A DNA stretch of 64,000 nt. Origin: Brenneria corticis. GTDB taxonomy: Bacteria > Pseudomonadota > Gammaproteobacteria > Enterobacterales > Enterobacteriaceae. Positions 1 through 8,473 of the stretch are shown piece after piece. Each line of letters begins with the position of its first letter. The first letter of the stretch is position 1. The stretch covers positions 186,001 to 250,000 of the forward strand of contig NZ_KZ819072.1 of the NCBI RefSeq assembly GCF_003115855.1. The letters run 5' to 3'. Below the pieces are notes generated by a model, which was not told the DNA's origin, searched no databases, and saw only the letters and a list, made by a program, of their open reading frames with translations. A program made the position numbers and the translations under genes.

Positions 1-457
1 CCAACGTCATAATCGGCGGGTCGGCCGGGTTAACCTTGCTGTAGGTCGGCGGGTAGGGCAGGTCGGTAGGCAGCAGATTGGTCGCCGCGTTAATCGCCGC
101 CTGTACGTCCTGTTCGGCAATATCCAGCGACAGCTCCAGCTGGAATTGCAGCGTGATCACCGAGGCGCCGCCGGAGCTCTGGGCCGCCATCTGCTTCAGC
201 CCGGACATCTGCCCGAACTGGCGTTCCAGCGGCGCGGTAATGGCCGAGGTCACCACTTCGGGGCTGGCGCCGGGATAGAGCGTCACCACCTGAATGGTGG
301 GGTAGTCCACCTCCGGCAGGGCGGAAACCGGCAGGGCGCGGTAGCCGATGATGCCCGCCAGCAGGATGGCGACCATCAACAGGGTGGTCGCCACCGGGCG
401 CAGGATAAAAAGCCGTGACGGTCCGCCGCCGCTGGCCGGCACGCTATCCTGCCGCAT
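1..457 (-). CDS. mdtB: MdtB multidrug efflux RND permease, N-terminal part
   Basis: This is the first about 152 codons of an inner-membrane RND transporter; the gene runs off the left edge of the window. Reading the minus strand gives an N-terminus with the RND membrane anchor (FILRPVATTLLM) followed by the porter-domain signature containing VDYPTIQVVT and PGASPEVV, matching MdtB of the MdtABC tripartite pump. Its ATG shares one base with the mdtA stop codon (TGATG), so the two are translationally coupled. MdtB works as a heteromer with MdtC and uses proton motive force to export drugs and bile salts in E. coli; mdtC should lie beyond the edge. The family assignment is firm, and the B rather than C paralogue follows from position next to mdtA. 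Confidence 0.9.
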   Translation of the reverse strand, partial: MRQDSVPASGGGPSRLFILRPVATTLLMVAILLAGIIGYRALPVSALPEVDYPTIQVVTLYPGASPEVVTSAITAPLERQFGQMSGLKQMAAQSSGGASVITLQFQLELSLDIAEQDVQAAINAATNLLPTDLPYPPTYSKVNPADPPIMTL

Positions 458-1680
458 CAGGGTTTCTCTCCGCTGATCAGCGGCGTTTTATCCGTGGAGT
501 CGGAGGAGAGCACCTCGACTTTGGCGCCTTCGGTCAGACGGTCGATGCCGTCGGTCACCACCAGCACATCGGCGCTCAGACCGGCGGTAATCACCATTTG
601 CTGACCGTATTGAATACCGGTGGTGACCAGACGTCTACTCACCTCGTTTTTATCATTCAGTATCCAGACAAAGCGCCCTTCATTGCCCATTTGCACCGCG
701 GCGGCGGGAGCGAGGATGGCGTTTTGCAGCGTATCCACCTTCATGCGGATATTGACGAACTGATTGGGGAACAGGGCGTCGTCGATGTTTTCGAAACGGG
801 CCTTAAGCTTAATGGTGCCGGTGGTTACGTCGATCTGGTTATCCATGCTCAGCAGGCTGCCCTGCGACAGCCTCTGCTGATTGGCGCGGTCCCAGGCTTC
901 CACTATCGGCGCCTGCGCCGATTTGCGCGCCTTGAGGACGGTGGCGATCTCGCCTTCCGGCACGGTAAATACCACATCGATGGGCTGCGTCTGGGTGATA
1001 ACCACCAGGCCGTTGGTATCTCCGCTGGTGATGTAGTTCCCCACGTCCACCTGCTTTAACCCCACCCGCCCGCCGATGGGGGCGATGATTTTGCTGTAAG
1101 CCAGCTGTAGCTCGGCGCTGGCCACCGCGCCTTCATCCGCTTTGACGCTGCCCTCCGACTGCCGCACCAGCCCCTGTTGCGCATCCAGCTCCTGGCGGGA
1201 GATCAGATTGGTTTTCACCAACTGCTGATAGCGGGCCAGATCCTGCCGGGCGTTGGCGAGTATCGCCCGGTCTTTCGCCAACTGCCCCTGAGCCTGGGTC
1301 AGCTCTACCTGAAACGGCCGTGGATCGATCTCCGCCAGCAGATCGCCGGCGTTGACCTGCTGCCCCTCCTGAAAGTGCAGGGCCATCAGTTCGCCGTCAA
1401 CCCGGCTGCGGATGGTGACGGTATTGGAGGCGGTAACGGTGCCGAGCGCGGAAAGATAGTAGGGAACCGAGGCGGAACCGGTCCGGGCGGCCTGCACCGG
1501 GGGCAGCACGTTCATGGCGGCCCGGCGTCCGCCGCCATTTCCCTGGCGCGCCGCGGGCGCGGCCCCATCGCCGCTCTGGCCGGCGGTGGTTTGCGGCTGG
1601 GTGAAATGACGCCAGAGCAGCAGAGCGGCAACAACGACGGCAACAAATATCAACAGACGTAAGAGGCGTTTGGCATTCAT
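457..1680 (-). CDS. mdtA: MdtA membrane-fusion protein of the MdtABC efflux pump
   Basis: This encodes a 407-residue periplasmic adaptor (HlyD/AcrA family) that links the MdtBC inner-membrane pump to an outer-membrane TolC channel. An N-terminal membrane anchor spans about residues 6-24. A Gly/Ala/Asn/Arg-rich linker follows, then the biotinyl-lipoyl half-motifs around residues 85-110 (VTIRSRVDGELM) and 195-210 (IIAPIGGRVGL), a coiled-coil hairpin between them, and C-terminal beta-barrel and membrane-proximal domains. Length matches the E. coli protein (415). It is the first gene of the operon and overlaps mdtB by one base. In E. coli the operon is driven by BaeSR; I could not recognise a convincing BaeR box in the short upstream gap. 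Confidence 0.92.
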   Translation of the reverse strand: MNAKRLLRLLIFVAVVVAALLLWRHFTQPQTTAGQSGDGAAPAARQGNGGGRRAAMNVLPPVQAARTGSASVPYYLSALGTVTASNTVTIRSRVDGELMALHFQEGQQVNAGDLLAEIDPRPFQVELTQAQGQLAKDRAILANARQDLARYQQLVKTNLISRQELDAQQGLVRQSEGSVKADEGAVASAELQLAYSKIIAPIGGRVGLKQVDVGNYITSGDTNGLVVITQTQPIDVVFTVPEGEIATVLKARKSAQAPIVEAWDRANQQRLSQGSLLSMDNQIDVTTGTIKLKARFENIDDALFPNQFVNIRMKVDTLQNAILAPAAAVQMGNEGRFVWILNDKNEVSRRLVTTGIQYGQQMVITAGLSADVLVVTDGIDRLTEGAKVEVLSSDSTDKTPLISGEKP

Positions 1681-1817
1681 GGTAATCGGTTAGTCTCTCC
1701 GTATTGCGCGGACGGCGCGGGTCCCTGCAACAATGCGTGGTATAAAATTATGCGTTTTATCATACTAGTTTAACCACCCCATGCCGGAGAAATAATGAAG
1801 GAAATATGGAGGATGCG

Positions 1818-2356
1818 TCAGGGATTGTCGGCGCGGGGCGGAAATTGCGGCGCCCTTTCCTTGGATAGCGCCTCGATGCAGCGGTTGACCACGCCGTCGA
1901 GCGAGGCGGCGATATCGATGGGCATCACGTCGCTTTCCTGCTTATCCGGGGACTCCAGGGTGGCGAACTGACTTTTCAGCAGGCTTTCCGGCATGAAATG
2001 ACCGGCGCGCTGTTGCATCCGTTTTAACACCAACTGGTAGTCGCCGTTCAGCCACAGGAAGGTCATATGGTTACTCTCAGCCGGTCGCGGTAGCGTTTTT
2101 TCAATGCGGAACAGACCAGAAAGCCGGTTTCGTTTTTTTGCTGCAGGCTATAGGCCACGTCGCTCAGGCGTTCGAGCCAGGGCAGTCGATCGTCGTCGTT
2201 CAGCGGGCGGCCGGAGGCCATTTTTTCAATGTTCGCCCGCGGATGCAGGTCATCCCCATCGATGAATTTGGCGTTGAGGCGGCTGGCCAGCGCCAATCCG
2301 ACGCTTGATTTCCCCGTGCCGGATACGCCCATGATAATAATGCATTTACCGGACAT
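1818..2356 (-). pseudogene. idnK: Frameshifted gluconate kinase (IdnK/GntK type)
   Basis: Together the two reading frames spell a gluconokinase (ATP + D-gluconate to 6-phosphogluconate). The first (2356 down to 2063) carries the P-loop GVSGTGKSS, the FIDGDDLHP substrate motif and CSALKKRYRDRLR. The second (2066 down to 1818) resumes with FLWLNGDY, RAGHFMPESLLKSQF and a normal C-terminus. Where E. coli IdnK has LRKGSPHVHFLWL, the bases here leave only two nucleotides between the Leu codon and the next conserved stretch, so a short deletion has shifted the frame. The first frame stops at a TGA overlapping an ATG that opens the second, so re-initiation could in principle make two fragments, but neither half would be a complete kinase. 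It sits directly after the ruined idnO, suggesting a decayed idnO-idnK operon. Confidence 0.8.
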
Positions 2357-2377
2357 ACTATTCTCTCCCAGAGTCAG

Positions 2378-2906
2378 TCACACCGCGACCAGCATGCCGC
2401 CGTCAACGAACAACAGGTGGCCGTTGACAAAGTCGGATGCTTTGGATGAGAGGTAGACCGCCGCGCCGATTAACTCTTCCGGGTCTCCCCAACTCGCGGC
2501 GGGGGGGGCGTTGGCATAACCAATCGGTAAAGGCTTTGTCATCCACCAGCGTTTTGGTCATGTCGGTTTTAAAATAGCCGGGGGCGATACCGTTAACCTG
2601 TAAAGGGGTGACGGCGTTGAATACCGGCGTTATTAATCAATACATCAATGGCGCCGATGTTTTCTTCGATATGGTGAATGGATTCCTGAACGGCATCATG
2701 GTCGGTAACATCGAATGCCGCCGCATGGCTTGATAACCGGCGTCGCGTAATTGTCCAACGGCTCTTTCCGCGCGCTCGGCGGTAATGTCGTTAATAATGA
2801 TTTCCGCGCCGAATTCAGATAATCCTTTAGCCAGCAGAAAACCGATGCCTTGCGCGGAACCCGTAATAAGCACTTTCTTTTTGGGCAGTGAACATAGATC
2901 TTTCAT
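2378..2906 (-). pseudogene. idnO: Decayed gluconate 5-dehydrogenase (IdnO)
   Basis: This is the remnant of a short-chain dehydrogenase that interconverts 5-keto-D-gluconate and D-gluconate. The N-terminus is well preserved, with the cofactor motif TGSAQGIG and IIINDITAERAE. At least three lesions follow. A frameshift near 2730 moves the reading into another frame (AAFDVTDHD, then INNAGIQRRHPFT). Next comes an internal deletion of roughly 80-90 codons that joins PFT to QVNGIAPGYFKT and removes the catalytic Ser-Tyr-Lys region. Finally there is a frameshift at a run of eight G (plus strand, near 2500-2508), after which ASWGDPEELIGAAV and the normal C-terminus GGMLVAV remain readable. A good Shine-Dalgarno (AGGAAT) still precedes the old start. 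The product cannot be active. Confidence 0.88.
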
Positions 2907-3120
2907 AAATAATTCCTGATGGCAGCCTGAATGATTTTTTACGCAATGCCGTTATATTTCCGAGTGTCGTCAATTCCGAGGCGATAAATAATTAATCACC
3001 GGCATCGACCGTCCTGAAAAAACAGGATGGCTGATTTTCAATTTATTTCATTCTGACCGATAAACGGAATGTCACCGTAAATGGCGTGGGGCTATGAAAC
3101 CGTTTTACGACGGGTAAAAC

Positions 3121-3136
3121 CGTGACTAAGATCACT
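3121..3136. promoter_or_regulatory. Candidate CRP site upstream of edd/idnO
   Basis: The bases read CGTGA, six bases, TCACT. This fits the CRP half-site pair TGTGA-N6-TCACA at 8 of 10 positions. It lies in the divergent region between the idnO remnant and edd. Binding is inferred only. Confidence 0.45.
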
Positions 3137-3417
3137 TTAAAGTGTGTTAATGCCAGCTGTTACAGATTACGTGACCTTCATCAGGCCGTTAGCGGAAAAA
3201 TTAGCCGCGCTGTAAGCAAGCGTAGCGGCAAATATCCGGTGGTTAAAATTTAATTGTATGATATTTAATGTAATTTATTTTTAAGGTTCGGCGTTGCCGC
3301 TTTTAGGCCTAGCGGTAACATCACGCCGGGCTGCGCTAAAATGTTGCAGAGAAAAGCGTTTTTTACCTTGAGGATACATTATTGCAACAATCCTCGCGGT
3401 GGAAATGTCGACTGGAT

Positions 3418-3435
3418 CACGTTACCGGTAACATG
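3418..3435. promoter_or_regulatory. GntR/IdnR-type operator upstream of edd
   Basis: A perfect 12-base palindrome, GTTACCGGTAAC at 3421-3432, is extended by ACAT. It matches the gluconate-repressor box of enteric bacteria (half-site TGTTA..TAACA). A second, less regular ATGTT...TAACAT arrangement follows at 3433-3447. It lies about 230 bp before the edd start, consistent with gluconate induction of the Entner-Doudoroff enzyme. Confidence 0.65.
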
Positions 3436-3665
3436 TTTTGTTAACATCATTTATGGTGAGGTAAGATGGCTGCAGAAAGTTAATAGCGTGGCGGTTTTTT
3501 ATTAAATTTCCACCAACAGAGGCTCCGGTTTTTTAATTAACCGGGGAGGGGGGCTCTTATTTGAAAAGGGCGTGCTAAGTGGGTGAAAAATAACATCGCC
3601 TATGCTCGCCGGTTACGCGTTGCCGCTCCCATTGTACCGTTTTTGACTCAGATCCAGGAGACAGT

Positions 3666-5477
3666 ATGAATCCGGTTGTATTACAGGTCACACAGCAGAT
3701 TATCGAACGTTCGGCCGTCAGTCGGCGCGCCTATCTTGAGCGGATAGCCGCCGCCGGAGAGAGTAAGGTGCAGCGTTCCCGGCTGGCCTGCGGTAATCTG
3801 GCCCACGGCTTTGCCGCCTGCACGCCGGATGACAAAGCGATGCTCAAAAATATGGTGCACAGCGATATTGCGATTATCACGGCGTATAACGACATGCTTT
3901 CCGCCCACCAGCCTTACGAAAACTACCCTGAGCAGTTGAAAGCGGCCCTGCGGGCGGCGGGCGCGGTGGGGCAGGTGGCGGGCGGCGTGCCCGCCATGTG
4001 CGACGGCATCACCCAGGGGCAGGACGGCATGGAGCTGTCGCTGATGAGCCGCGACGTGATTGCGATGTCGGCGGCGGTGGGGCTGTCGCACAATATGTTT
4101 GACGGCGCGCTGTATCTTGGCATCTGCGACAAAATTGTTCCCGGTTTATTGATGGCGGCGCTGTCGTTCGGCCATCTGCCGGCGCTGTTTATTCCGGCCG
4201 GTCCGATGACCAGCGGCCTGCCCAATAAGGAAAAGGTGCGCATCAGACAGCTTTACGCCGAGGGCAAGGTGGACCGCCAGGGGCTGCTGGAGTCGGAGGC
4301 CGCCTCTTATCATGGCATCGGAACCTGTACCTTTTACGGGACGGCCAATTCCAACCAGATGGTGATGGAAGTGATGGGGCTGCATTTGCCCGGCGCCTCT
4401 TTTGTGCATCCCGATACGCCGTTGCGCCAGGCGCTGAATGAGGCGGCTGCACGCCAGATTGTCCGCCTGACCGAGGTGTCCGGCAACTATTTGCCGGTCG
4501 GTCAACTGGTAAACGAACGGGTGATGGTTAACGGCATGGTGGCGCTGCTGGCCAGCGGCGGGTCGACGAACCTTACCATGCATATGGTCGCCATCGCCCG
4601 GGCGGCCGGCATTATCATCAACTGGGATGACTTTTCACGCCTGTCCGAGGTGGTGCCGCTGCTGTGTCGCATTTATCCGAATGGTCCGGCGGATATCAAC
4701 TATTTTCAGGCCGCCGGCGGCGTATCGCTGCTGGTGCGCGAACTGCTCGGCGGCGGTCTGCTGCATGAGGACGTCGATACGGTCGCCGGGCGGGGATTAC
4801 GGCGCTATACCCAGGAACCTTATCTTGCGGACGCGGGACTGCAATGGCGCGACGGTCCCGAAGTTTCGCTGGATCCCGCGGTGATTACCTCGGCCGACCG
4901 GCCTTATTCGCCGCACGGCGGGTTAAAGGTGTTGTCCGGCAATCTGGGCCGCGCGGTGATGAAAACCTCCGCGGTGCCGGACGAATCATTGGTTATTGAA
5001 GCTCCGGCGGTGGTCTTTGACAGTCAGCATGACGTCGCTCTGGCGTTTGACGCCGGCGAGCTCGATAAGGATTGCGTGGTGGTGGTGCGTTATCAGGGAC
5101 CGCGGGCGATAGGCATGCCGGAGTTGCATAAGCTGATGCCGCCGCTGGGCGTACTGATGGATAAGGGATTCAACGTGGCGCTGGTGACCGACGGCCGTCT
5201 GTCCGGCGCGTCCGGCAAGGTGCCTTCGGCGATACACGTCACGCCGGAAGCCGGCGACGGCGGGGTGCTGGCGAAAATCCGCACCGGCGACAGGGTGCGC
5301 GTCGACGGCCGTCGGGGCGAACTCTCGCTGCTGATTGACGATGCCGAGCTGGCGCGGCGTGATGTCGTCCCGTACGATTTAACGCCCTACCATCAGGGCT
5401 GCGGAAGAGAGCTGTTTACCGCCTTGCGTGAGCGGCTTTCCGGCGCGGAGCAGGGGGCCTGCTGCATTCCTTTCTGA
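3666..5477 (+). CDS. edd: 6-Phosphogluconate dehydratase (Entner-Doudoroff)
   Basis: This cytoplasmic enzyme dehydrates 6-phospho-D-gluconate to 2-keto-3-deoxy-6-phosphogluconate. It has 603 residues, the same length as E. coli Edd, and belongs to the IlvD/Edd iron-sulfur dehydratase family. The cluster-binding motifs are visible: CDGITQGQ with Cys112 and GICDKIVPG with Cys154, plus the C-terminal DGRLSGASGKVPSAIHVTPEA signature. The start follows an AGGAGA Shine-Dalgarno. In E. coli eda (KDPG aldolase) follows edd; here it is absent and a convergent nupC comes next, so the aldolase must be encoded elsewhere (kdgA/eda). A GntR-type operator and a CRP-like site lie upstream. Confidence 0.96.
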   Translation: MNPVVLQVTQQIIERSAVSRRAYLERIAAAGESKVQRSRLACGNLAHGFAACTPDDKAMLKNMVHSDIAIITAYNDMLSAHQPYENYPEQLKAALRAAGAVGQVAGGVPAMCDGITQGQDGMELSLMSRDVIAMSAAVGLSHNMFDGALYLGICDKIVPGLLMAALSFGHLPALFIPAGPMTSGLPNKEKVRIRQLYAEGKVDRQGLLESEAASYHGIGTCTFYGTANSNQMVMEVMGLHLPGASFVHPDTPLRQALNEAAARQIVRLTEVSGNYLPVGQLVNERVMVNGMVALLASGGSTNLTMHMVAIARAAGIIINWDDFSRLSEVVPLLCRIYPNGPADINYFQAAGGVSLLVRELLGGGLLHEDVDTVAGRGLRRYTQEPYLADAGLQWRDGPEVSLDPAVITSADRPYSPHGGLKVLSGNLGRAVMKTSAVPDESLVIEAPAVVFDSQHDVALAFDAGELDKDCVVVVRYQGPRAIGMPELHKLMPPLGVLMDKGFNVALVTDGRLSGASGKVPSAIHVTPEAGDGGVLAKIRTGDRVRVDGRRGELSLLIDDAELARRDVVPYDLTPYHQGCGRELFTALRERLSGAEQGACCIPF

Positions 5478-5482
5478 AAGTA

Positions 5483-5508
5483 AAACCGGGAACGACGGTT
5501 CCCGGTTT
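5483..5508. terminator. Shared edd/nupC hairpin terminator
   Basis: An 11-bp perfect stem (AAACCGGGAAC paired with GTTCCCGGTTT) with a GACG loop lies between the convergent ends of edd and nupC. A/T-rich flanks on both sides fit bidirectional termination. Confidence 0.75.
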
Positions 5509-5518
5509 ATTTATTGGA

Positions 5519-6715
5519 TTACAGCACCAGCCCGGCAATGGAGGCGGAAAGGATGCTGACCAACGTAGAGCCGTAAACCAGCTTCAGTCCGAAGCGGGAA
5601 ACCACGTTGCCCTGATGTTCATTCAGACCTTTAATGGCCCCGGCAATAATGCCGATAGACGAGAAGTTGGCGAACGAAACCAGAAAGACGGAGAGGATCC
5701 CGACGCTGCGCGGTGAAAGTTCCGCGGCGATTTTTTGCAGTTCCAGCATGGCCACAAACTCGTTGGAGACCAGTTTGGTCGCCATAATGCTGCCGACCCG
5801 CAGCGCTTCATGGGAGGGAATGCCCATAATCCAGGCAAACGGATAGAAAGCGTAGCCGAGCATCTCCTGAAAACTTATGCCGAATACCGCGCTGAAGATG
5901 GCGTTGATGGCGGCAATCAGGGCGATAAAACCAATCAGCATGGCCGCTACGATAACCGCGACCTTGAAGCCCGCCAGAATATACTCGCCCAGCATCTCAA
6001 AAAAGCTCTGGCCTTCATGCAGATTGCCCAGCTGCAACTCCGGTTCTTCGTCGACTTTGTACGGATTGATCAGCGACAGTACGATAAAGGTGCTGAACAT
6101 GTTCAGTATCAGCGCGGCAACCACGAATTTGGCGTCCAGCATGGACATATATGCGCCGACGATAGACATGGAAACGGTGGACATCGCCGTCGCCGCCATG
6201 GTGTACATGCGCTTTTCGGACATCTTGCCCAGGATATCCTTGTAGGCGATAAAGTTTTCCGATTGCCCGAGGATCAGAGAACTGACGGCGTTAAACGACT
6301 CCAGTTTGCCCATGCCGTTGACTTTGGACAGCACGGTGCCGATCAGGCGGATGATGATCGGCAATAGCCTGATGTATTGCAGAATCCCGATCAGCGCGGA
6401 AATAAACACGATGGGGCAAAGCACTTTGAAGAAGAAGGAAATCAGGTTTTTATCGCTGTTGACCATATCGCCAAAGACGAAATCGGTTCCCTGGCCCGCA
6501 AAACCCAGTAATTTATCAAAGACGGCGGCAAACCCTGTTACCGCGCCTAAGCCGATATTCGAGTAGAGGAAAAAATAGGCAAGCAGGATTTCAATAACCA
6601 GCAGTTGAATAATAAACCGAATGCGGATGCTTTTACGGTCGCGGCAAATGAGTAACGCCAGAATCGCAACAACAACCAGCGCTAACGCGAATTGCGCAAT
6701 ATGTGACAGGGACAT
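5519..6715 (-). CDS. nupC: NupC nucleoside:proton symporter
   Basis: This inner-membrane concentrative nucleoside transporter imports pyrimidine nucleosides and adenosine with protons. The 398-residue protein aligns along its whole length with E. coli NupC. Conserved stretches include KVNGMGKLESFNAVSS, GQSENFIAYKDIL, MSIVGAYMSML and ATKLVSNEFVAML. Many hydrophobic helices are evident, with re-entrant hairpins expected. I chose the ATG at 6715 (MSLSHIAQ) rather than an upstream in-frame ATG because the extra nine residues are not part of the family. The gene is monocistronic and convergent with edd. A CytR/CRP-controlled promoter is usual for this gene, but I could not identify one confidently. 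Confidence 0.95.
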   Translation of the reverse strand: MSLSHIAQFALALVVVAILALLICRDRKSIRIRFIIQLLVIEILLAYFFLYSNIGLGAVTGFAAVFDKLLGFAGQGTDFVFGDMVNSDKNLISFFFKVLCPIVFISALIGILQYIRLLPIIIRLIGTVLSKVNGMGKLESFNAVSSLILGQSENFIAYKDILGKMSEKRMYTMAATAMSTVSMSIVGAYMSMLDAKFVVAALILNMFSTFIVLSLINPYKVDEEPELQLGNLHEGQSFFEMLGEYILAGFKVAVIVAAMLIGFIALIAAINAIFSAVFGISFQEMLGYAFYPFAWIMGIPSHEALRVGSIMATKLVSNEFVAMLELQKIAAELSPRSVGILSVFLVSFANFSSIGIIAGAIKGLNEHQGNVVSRFGLKLVYGSTLVSILSASIAGLVL

Positions 6716-7088
6716 GTATGCTCCAAATATGAGGCAGGCCAAATTTTCCAGGTCATTTTATGTAACGGCTGCGCCAAAAATGAGATGGATAACGCAAAAA
6801 CGCAATTCTATATTAGAATGATGGCTAAACTAAATGGCGCGTCTCGTTATCTCCGCACTTTTAACCATTCATTATTCTGATACCTCTATACGACGGCGAT
6901 ATTTTCATCAGCGCGTAGCGATGGACACATAACCATATCAGCACCGCAGCCTGGCGGAGTAATTCCACTGACTCAGATTCGTTCTTTATGGCGAATAGCG
7001 GTGAAATTCGCATCTAGAGGCGAATATCTGATATATTCGTCCCTGAGTGCGAATTTTTGGTTCTATCATTGCCTGAGGGCGATAAAAA
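6716..7088. other. Divergent nupC-satD intergenic region
   Basis: This gap between nupC and satD carries no coding sequence. Its satD-proximal part holds the three phased inverted repeats listed separately. The nupC-proximal part is A/T-rich with a possible -10 element (TATAGAAT read on the minus strand near 6810). Confidence 0.5.
6977..7054. promoter_or_regulatory. Three phased inverted repeats (operator array) before satD
   Basis: Three copies of ATTCG(T/C)-N8-GCGAAT occur at 6977-6996, 7006-7025 and 7035-7054, each starting exactly 29 bp after the previous one. The half-sites match at 6 of 6 positions except one T/C change in the left arm, whereas the 8-bp centres are all different. That is the pattern expected of protein-binding sites rather than of a duplicated segment. 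A looser fourth half-site (GCGATA, 7079-7084) follows. The last copy ends 34 bp before the satD ATG, and a weak -10 (TATATT, 7032-7037) overlaps the third copy. The binding protein is unknown; SatD itself has a C-terminal helix-turn-helix and is the obvious candidate. Confidence 0.8.
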
Positions 7089-7685
7089 ATGGCGACAAAA
7101 ATCAGTGTGATTACTGGCGATCTGGTCAATTCCCAGCGGGGTGACACCACGGCCTATCTTGAGCGGCTGGAAAACCTGCTGCACGATTTGCAGCAGGCTA
7201 AACGGTTGCATAGCTTCGAAATCTTCCGGGGCGATTCTTTTCAGGCCGTCGCTAAATCCGAACAGGGCTTATTGTTGGCGGTGTATATCCGCATCGCGTT
7301 GAAAGCCTCCGGCATCGCCTACTGGGACGCCAGGGTAGCCGTCGGCCTGGGCAGCCGCAAGGCTCGGGAAACTGGCTACGGCAGCGCTTTTCTCAATTCC
7401 GGCAAAGCATTGGATACGATAGGTAAAAATTGCAGACTGGCTCTGAAAAATGACAATGATAAAACAAACGTGGTTGTCAGCGATTTGCTGCCGATGTTAG
7501 ATCACGTCATTGGCCGTCTATCCCCGAGCGAGGCAAAAATCGTCCAGGCGCGGATGTTTGCCGCGACCAACGTCGAGGTGGCGAAAAACCTGCAAAAGGC
7601 GACATCAACGGTATCCGCTGCGCTCAAACGGGCCGCCTATGAGGAAATCATAAGATTTATCTCCGCCATCAACAGGATAACCTAG
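7089..7685 (+). CDS. SatD-family protein with C-terminal helix-turn-helix
   Basis: This is a 198-residue soluble protein of the SatD family, named after the sat (secretion and acid tolerance) operon of Streptococcus mutans. Its biochemical role is not established. The N-terminus shows the family features ITGDLVNSQRGD (residues 8-19) and FEIFRGDSFQAV (about 42-53). The last 50 residues (SPSEAKIVQARMF, then NVEVAKNLQKATSTVSAALK) look like a sigma-region-4/LuxR-type helix-turn-helix, so DNA binding is plausible. It starts after GAGG at suitable spacing and ends 2 bp before the DUF3307 gene, clearly forming a two-gene operon. The three phased inverted repeats immediately upstream suggest autoregulation; that is inference. 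Confidence 0.75.
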   Translation: MATKISVITGDLVNSQRGDTTAYLERLENLLHDLQQAKRLHSFEIFRGDSFQAVAKSEQGLLLAVYIRIALKASGIAYWDARVAVGLGSRKARETGYGSAFLNSGKALDTIGKNCRLALKNDNDKTNVVVSDLLPMLDHVIGRLSPSEAKIVQARMFAATNVEVAKNLQKATSTVSAALKRAAYEEIIRFISAINRIT

Positions 7686-7687
7686 CC

Positions 7688-8461
7688 ATGGATTTAACCT
7701 ACGCTCCGCTGTTGACCTGGATGCTGATAGCGCATCTGGTTGTTGATTTCTCTTTGCAACCGCTCAGTTGGGTGAAGCATAAAGCCAGATACCGCGCCCG
7801 TTCGAAATTTTTGTTGCTCCACGCCATTCTGCATGCGGCGGCGGCGGCCTTGGTCGTCGCCGGATTTGGTTTACTGTACGGCGGTTTGCCCTCTTTCTAC
7901 GCGTTGCTCGCATTACCGGCGATAGGCATCAGCCATTATCTGATCGATCTGATGAAAGTCACCGTAATGAGCCGGTTAAGCCAGGCTGGCGGTTTCCTGA
8001 TAGATCAGGGTCTGCATCTGTTGGCGATCCTGCTCCTGTGGCTGGCGTTGATTCCCGATGCCCGGCCGCTGCTCTCTTTCTTGTGTCAGCAACTGGCCGA
8101 CGTACGGTTTAGCCTGATCGTTGCCGCCTATCTGGTGATTTACCTGCCGATGAGTCTCCTGATCGACCAACTGCTGGCGCGTTGGTCTCCCCAAATGCCC
8201 CCTACCGCCAGGGCGAATAAAGACTCACTGCTGAGAGCGGGGAAACAAATCGGCTATTTGGAAAGAACGCTGATCCTGACCTTTGTGCTAATCGGGCAGA
8301 TACCGGCGATTGGTTTTTTACTGGCGGCAAAATCCATTTTCCGTTTCGGCGATCTGCGCCAAAGCGACGATAAGATGCGTACCGAGTATGTGATGCTTGG
8401 CACGCTGTTTTCCTTCACCTTGACCATCATGCTCGGTCTGCTGGTCAGGCGGCTGTTGTGA
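7688..8461 (+). CDS. DUF3307 integral membrane protein
   Basis: This 257-residue polytopic membrane protein has an N-terminus (LLTWMLIAHLVVDFSLQP) and a following ALPAIGISHYLIDLMK segment typical of DUF3307 proteins. I count about seven hydrophobic segments, at roughly residues 6-22, 40-62, 68-86, 105-125, 138-160, 195-218 and 235-255. Conserved His and Asp residues (AHLVVDF, SHYLIDL) lie within or next to the helices and could bind a metal or ion; this is inference. The gene lies 2 bp after satD, and such pairs recur in bacterial genomes, pointing to a joint function. Function unknown. Confidence 0.7.
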   Translation: MDLTYAPLLTWMLIAHLVVDFSLQPLSWVKHKARYRARSKFLLLHAILHAAAAALVVAGFGLLYGGLPSFYALLALPAIGISHYLIDLMKVTVMSRLSQAGGFLIDQGLHLLAILLLWLALIPDARPLLSFLCQQLADVRFSLIVAAYLVIYLPMSLLIDQLLARWSPQMPPTARANKDSLLRAGKQIGYLERTLILTFVLIGQIPAIGFLLAAKSIFRFGDLRQSDDKMRTEYVMLGTLFSFTLTIMLGLLVRRLL

Positions 8462-8473
8462 TCGGCGGGCGGG

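Larger units (their letters stand above)
2907..3665. other. 759-bp regulatory gap between idnO remnant and edd
   Basis: There is no convincing coding sequence here. The gap holds a CRP-like site, a GntR/IdnR-type operator (both listed separately) and several small inverted repeats: GAGGAT/ATCCTC at about 3370-3395 and CCGGTT/AACCGG at about 3525-3544. The long leader before edd resembles E. coli, where edd is transcribed from gluconate-controlled promoters. Confidence 0.6.

Noticed and set aside
415..1059. Long open frame on the plus strand opposite mdtA
   Set aside because: It is antisense to a clear membrane-fusion protein and has no family resemblance; G/C-rich codon bias produces such frames.
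2500..2508. Run of eight G as a phase-variation switch in idnO
   Set aside because: The gene also has another frameshift and a deletion of its active site, so slippage at the run could not restore function.
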